DNA of 17,201 bases, from NCBI GenBank assembly GCA_022712735.1, contig JAFLKA010000272.1:1-17201 (forward strand), in the 5' to 3' direction. Below, in pieces: positions 16,439 to 17,201 of this stretch. Numbering within the stretch: the stretch's first letter is position 1; each line of letters begins with the position of its first letter. This DNA comes from Marinosulfonomonas sp. GTDB lineage: Bacteria > Pseudomonadota > Alphaproteobacteria > Rhodobacterales > Rhodobacteraceae. The notes below the pieces were generated by a model. The model saw only the letters and a program-made list of their open reading frames with translations, made no database searches and was not told the DNA's origin. Position numbers and translations under genes: made by a program.

Positions 16439-17038
16439 ATGACAGACCGCATTATTCTGGCATCCGGCTCGGAAATCAGACAGATTTTATTGCAAAACGC
16501 GGGTGTAGAGTTTGAAACCGCAATTGCCAGAATTGACGAAGATGCTATTCGCAGATCGCTCGAGGCGGAAAAGAGCAGCCCGCGTGATATTGCCGATGCT
16601 TTGGCTGAATTCAAAGCACAGAAGATTGCAGCAAAAGAACCGGACGCTTTGGTGATAGGTTGTGACCAGACACTGGATTTTGACGGCCAGGTTATGTCCA
16701 AGCCCGCATCAATCAGCGAGGCGCGGGAACAGTTGCAAGCATTTCGCGGTAAACAACACACGCTATATTCTGCAGCCGTTATCTATGAAAATGGCAGGCC
16801 GGTTTGGCGGCATGTCGGGAAAACGCAACTGCAGATGCGTGATTTTTCCGATGGATATCTGGACAGTTATCTGGAACGAAACTGGCACAGCATTCGTCAT
16901 TCTGTCGGCGGATATAAACTGGAAGAAGAGGGTTCCCGCCTATTTTCGCGCATAAGCGGAGATTATTTTGTAGTCTTGGGGCTACCTTTGCTAGAGTTGT
17001 TGTCGTATCTGTCAGAACGGGGAATACTGGAAACATGA
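16439..17038 (+). CDS. maf: Maf-like nucleotide pyrophosphatase
   Basis: Maf-family enzymes hydrolyse the nucleoside triphosphates of dTTP/UTP type or modified pyrimidines to monophosphates; which subclass this is cannot be read here. The 199-residue product opens with the signature [18 protein letters not shown], carries [10 protein letters not shown] with the likely catalytic Asp76, and continues with [25 protein letters not shown] and the typical [13 protein letters not shown] and [15 protein letters not shown]. Of two nearby ATGs I chose 16439, which has AGGG eight bases upstream; ATG 16433 is only two bases from it. It starts at the right edge of the putative origin and overlaps aroE by four bases (ATGA), so the two are coupled. 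Confidence 0.95.
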   Translation: MTDRIILASGSEIRQILLQNAGVEFETAIARIDEDAIRRSLEAEKSSPRDIADALAEFKAQKIAAKEPDALVIGCDQTLDFDGQVMSKPASISEAREQLQAFRGKQHTLYSAAVIYENGRPVWRHVGKTQLQMRDFSDGYLDSYLERNWHSIRHSVGGYKLEEEGSRLFSRISGDYFVVLGLPLLELLSYLSERGILET

Positions 17039-17201
17039 GCAATATTAAAATCCCGCTGGCCGGCGTTATTGGCTCGCCTATTGCGCATAGCAAATCACCA
17101 GCGCTGCATCGGCATTGGTTACAAACCAATGGTATCAAAGGGTATTATATCCCTATGGATATCAGCCGTGATGATTTGGCAGATGTGATCAGGTCATTGC
17201 C
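17035..17201 (+). CDS. aroE: Shikimate dehydrogenase AroE, N-terminal part (runs off the right edge)
   Basis: AroE reduces 3-dehydroshikimate to shikimate with NADPH in aromatic amino acid biosynthesis. Only the first 55 codons are present. They show the family N-terminus [22 protein letters not shown], in which the Ser-X-Ser of HSKSP binds shikimate, then [24 protein letters not shown] 17035 overlaps the maf stop in ATGA, indicating translational coupling. About four fifths of the gene lies outside the window. Confidence 0.95.
   Translation, partial: MSNIKIPLAGVIGSPIAHSKSPALHRHWLQTNGIKGYYIPMDISRDDLADVIRSL

Noticed and set aside
16318..16515. A 65-codon reading frame crossing the right part of the origin into maf
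   Set aside because: It reads over DnaA-like boxes and out of frame into maf, has no ribosome site and resembles no family I know.
1..17201. tRNA or rRNA genes, CRISPR arrays, insertion sequences, prophage or defence genes
   Set aside because: None was seen on either strand; all space is filled by core genes, short gaps and the origin.

Overview
This window is ordinary chromosomal DNA from an alphaproteobacterium, most likely a Rhodobacterales (Roseobacter-type) member of middling G+C. That assignment rests on two things I recognise rather than on a search: the protein wording (malic enzyme, MutS, MnmG, Maf) and the gene order mnmE-mnmG-rsmG-parA-parB beside an origin-like region that is followed by maf-aroE. 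I see no mobile element, CRISPR array, tRNA or rRNA, and no accessory cassette. Nearly every base is explained by core housekeeping genes.

Layout, left to right. Positions 1-1352 (minus) hold the N-terminal 450 codons of an NADP-type malic enzyme (maeB), running off the left edge. Divergent from it is mutS (1480-4128, plus). mutS meets the minus-strand hrcA-grpE heat-shock pair (4125-5763) tail to tail, the two stop codons sharing one CTAG. Divergent from hrcA is a tightly overlapped plus-strand operon: rph, rdgB, hemW and a small DUF454 membrane protein gene (5836-8664). Its hemW carries an in-frame TAA at codon 108 while the rest of the reading frame looks intact. The DUF454 gene runs 26 bases into the 3' end of parB.

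From 8639 to 16053 the minus strand carries hemJ, rho, mnmE, mnmG, rsmG, parA and parB, all transcribed leftward, away from the putative origin. mnmE through parB is almost continuous and is probably one transcript. Two perfect 16-bp parS sites lie in this stretch, one inside rsmG codons and one across the mnmG start region.

Positions 16054-16438 have no gene. They hold an AT-rich segment and about nine DnaA-box-like nonamers, one of them a perfect TTATCCACA. This is very probably the chromosomal replication origin. To its right, maf and the beginning of aroE run on the plus strand. The genes therefore combine replication initiation (oriC), segregation (ParA, ParB, parS), tRNA and rRNA modification (MnmE, MnmG, RsmG), transcription termination (Rho), nucleotide-pool cleaning (RdgB, Maf), mismatch repair (MutS), RNA maturation (RNase PH), chaperone control (HrcA, GrpE) and haem metabolism (HemJ, HemW).

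I found no undescribed multi-gene system. The points most worth checking are the hemW nonsense codon, the coding parS sites, the origin architecture and the Asp in place of Glu in the mismatch-reading motif of MutS.
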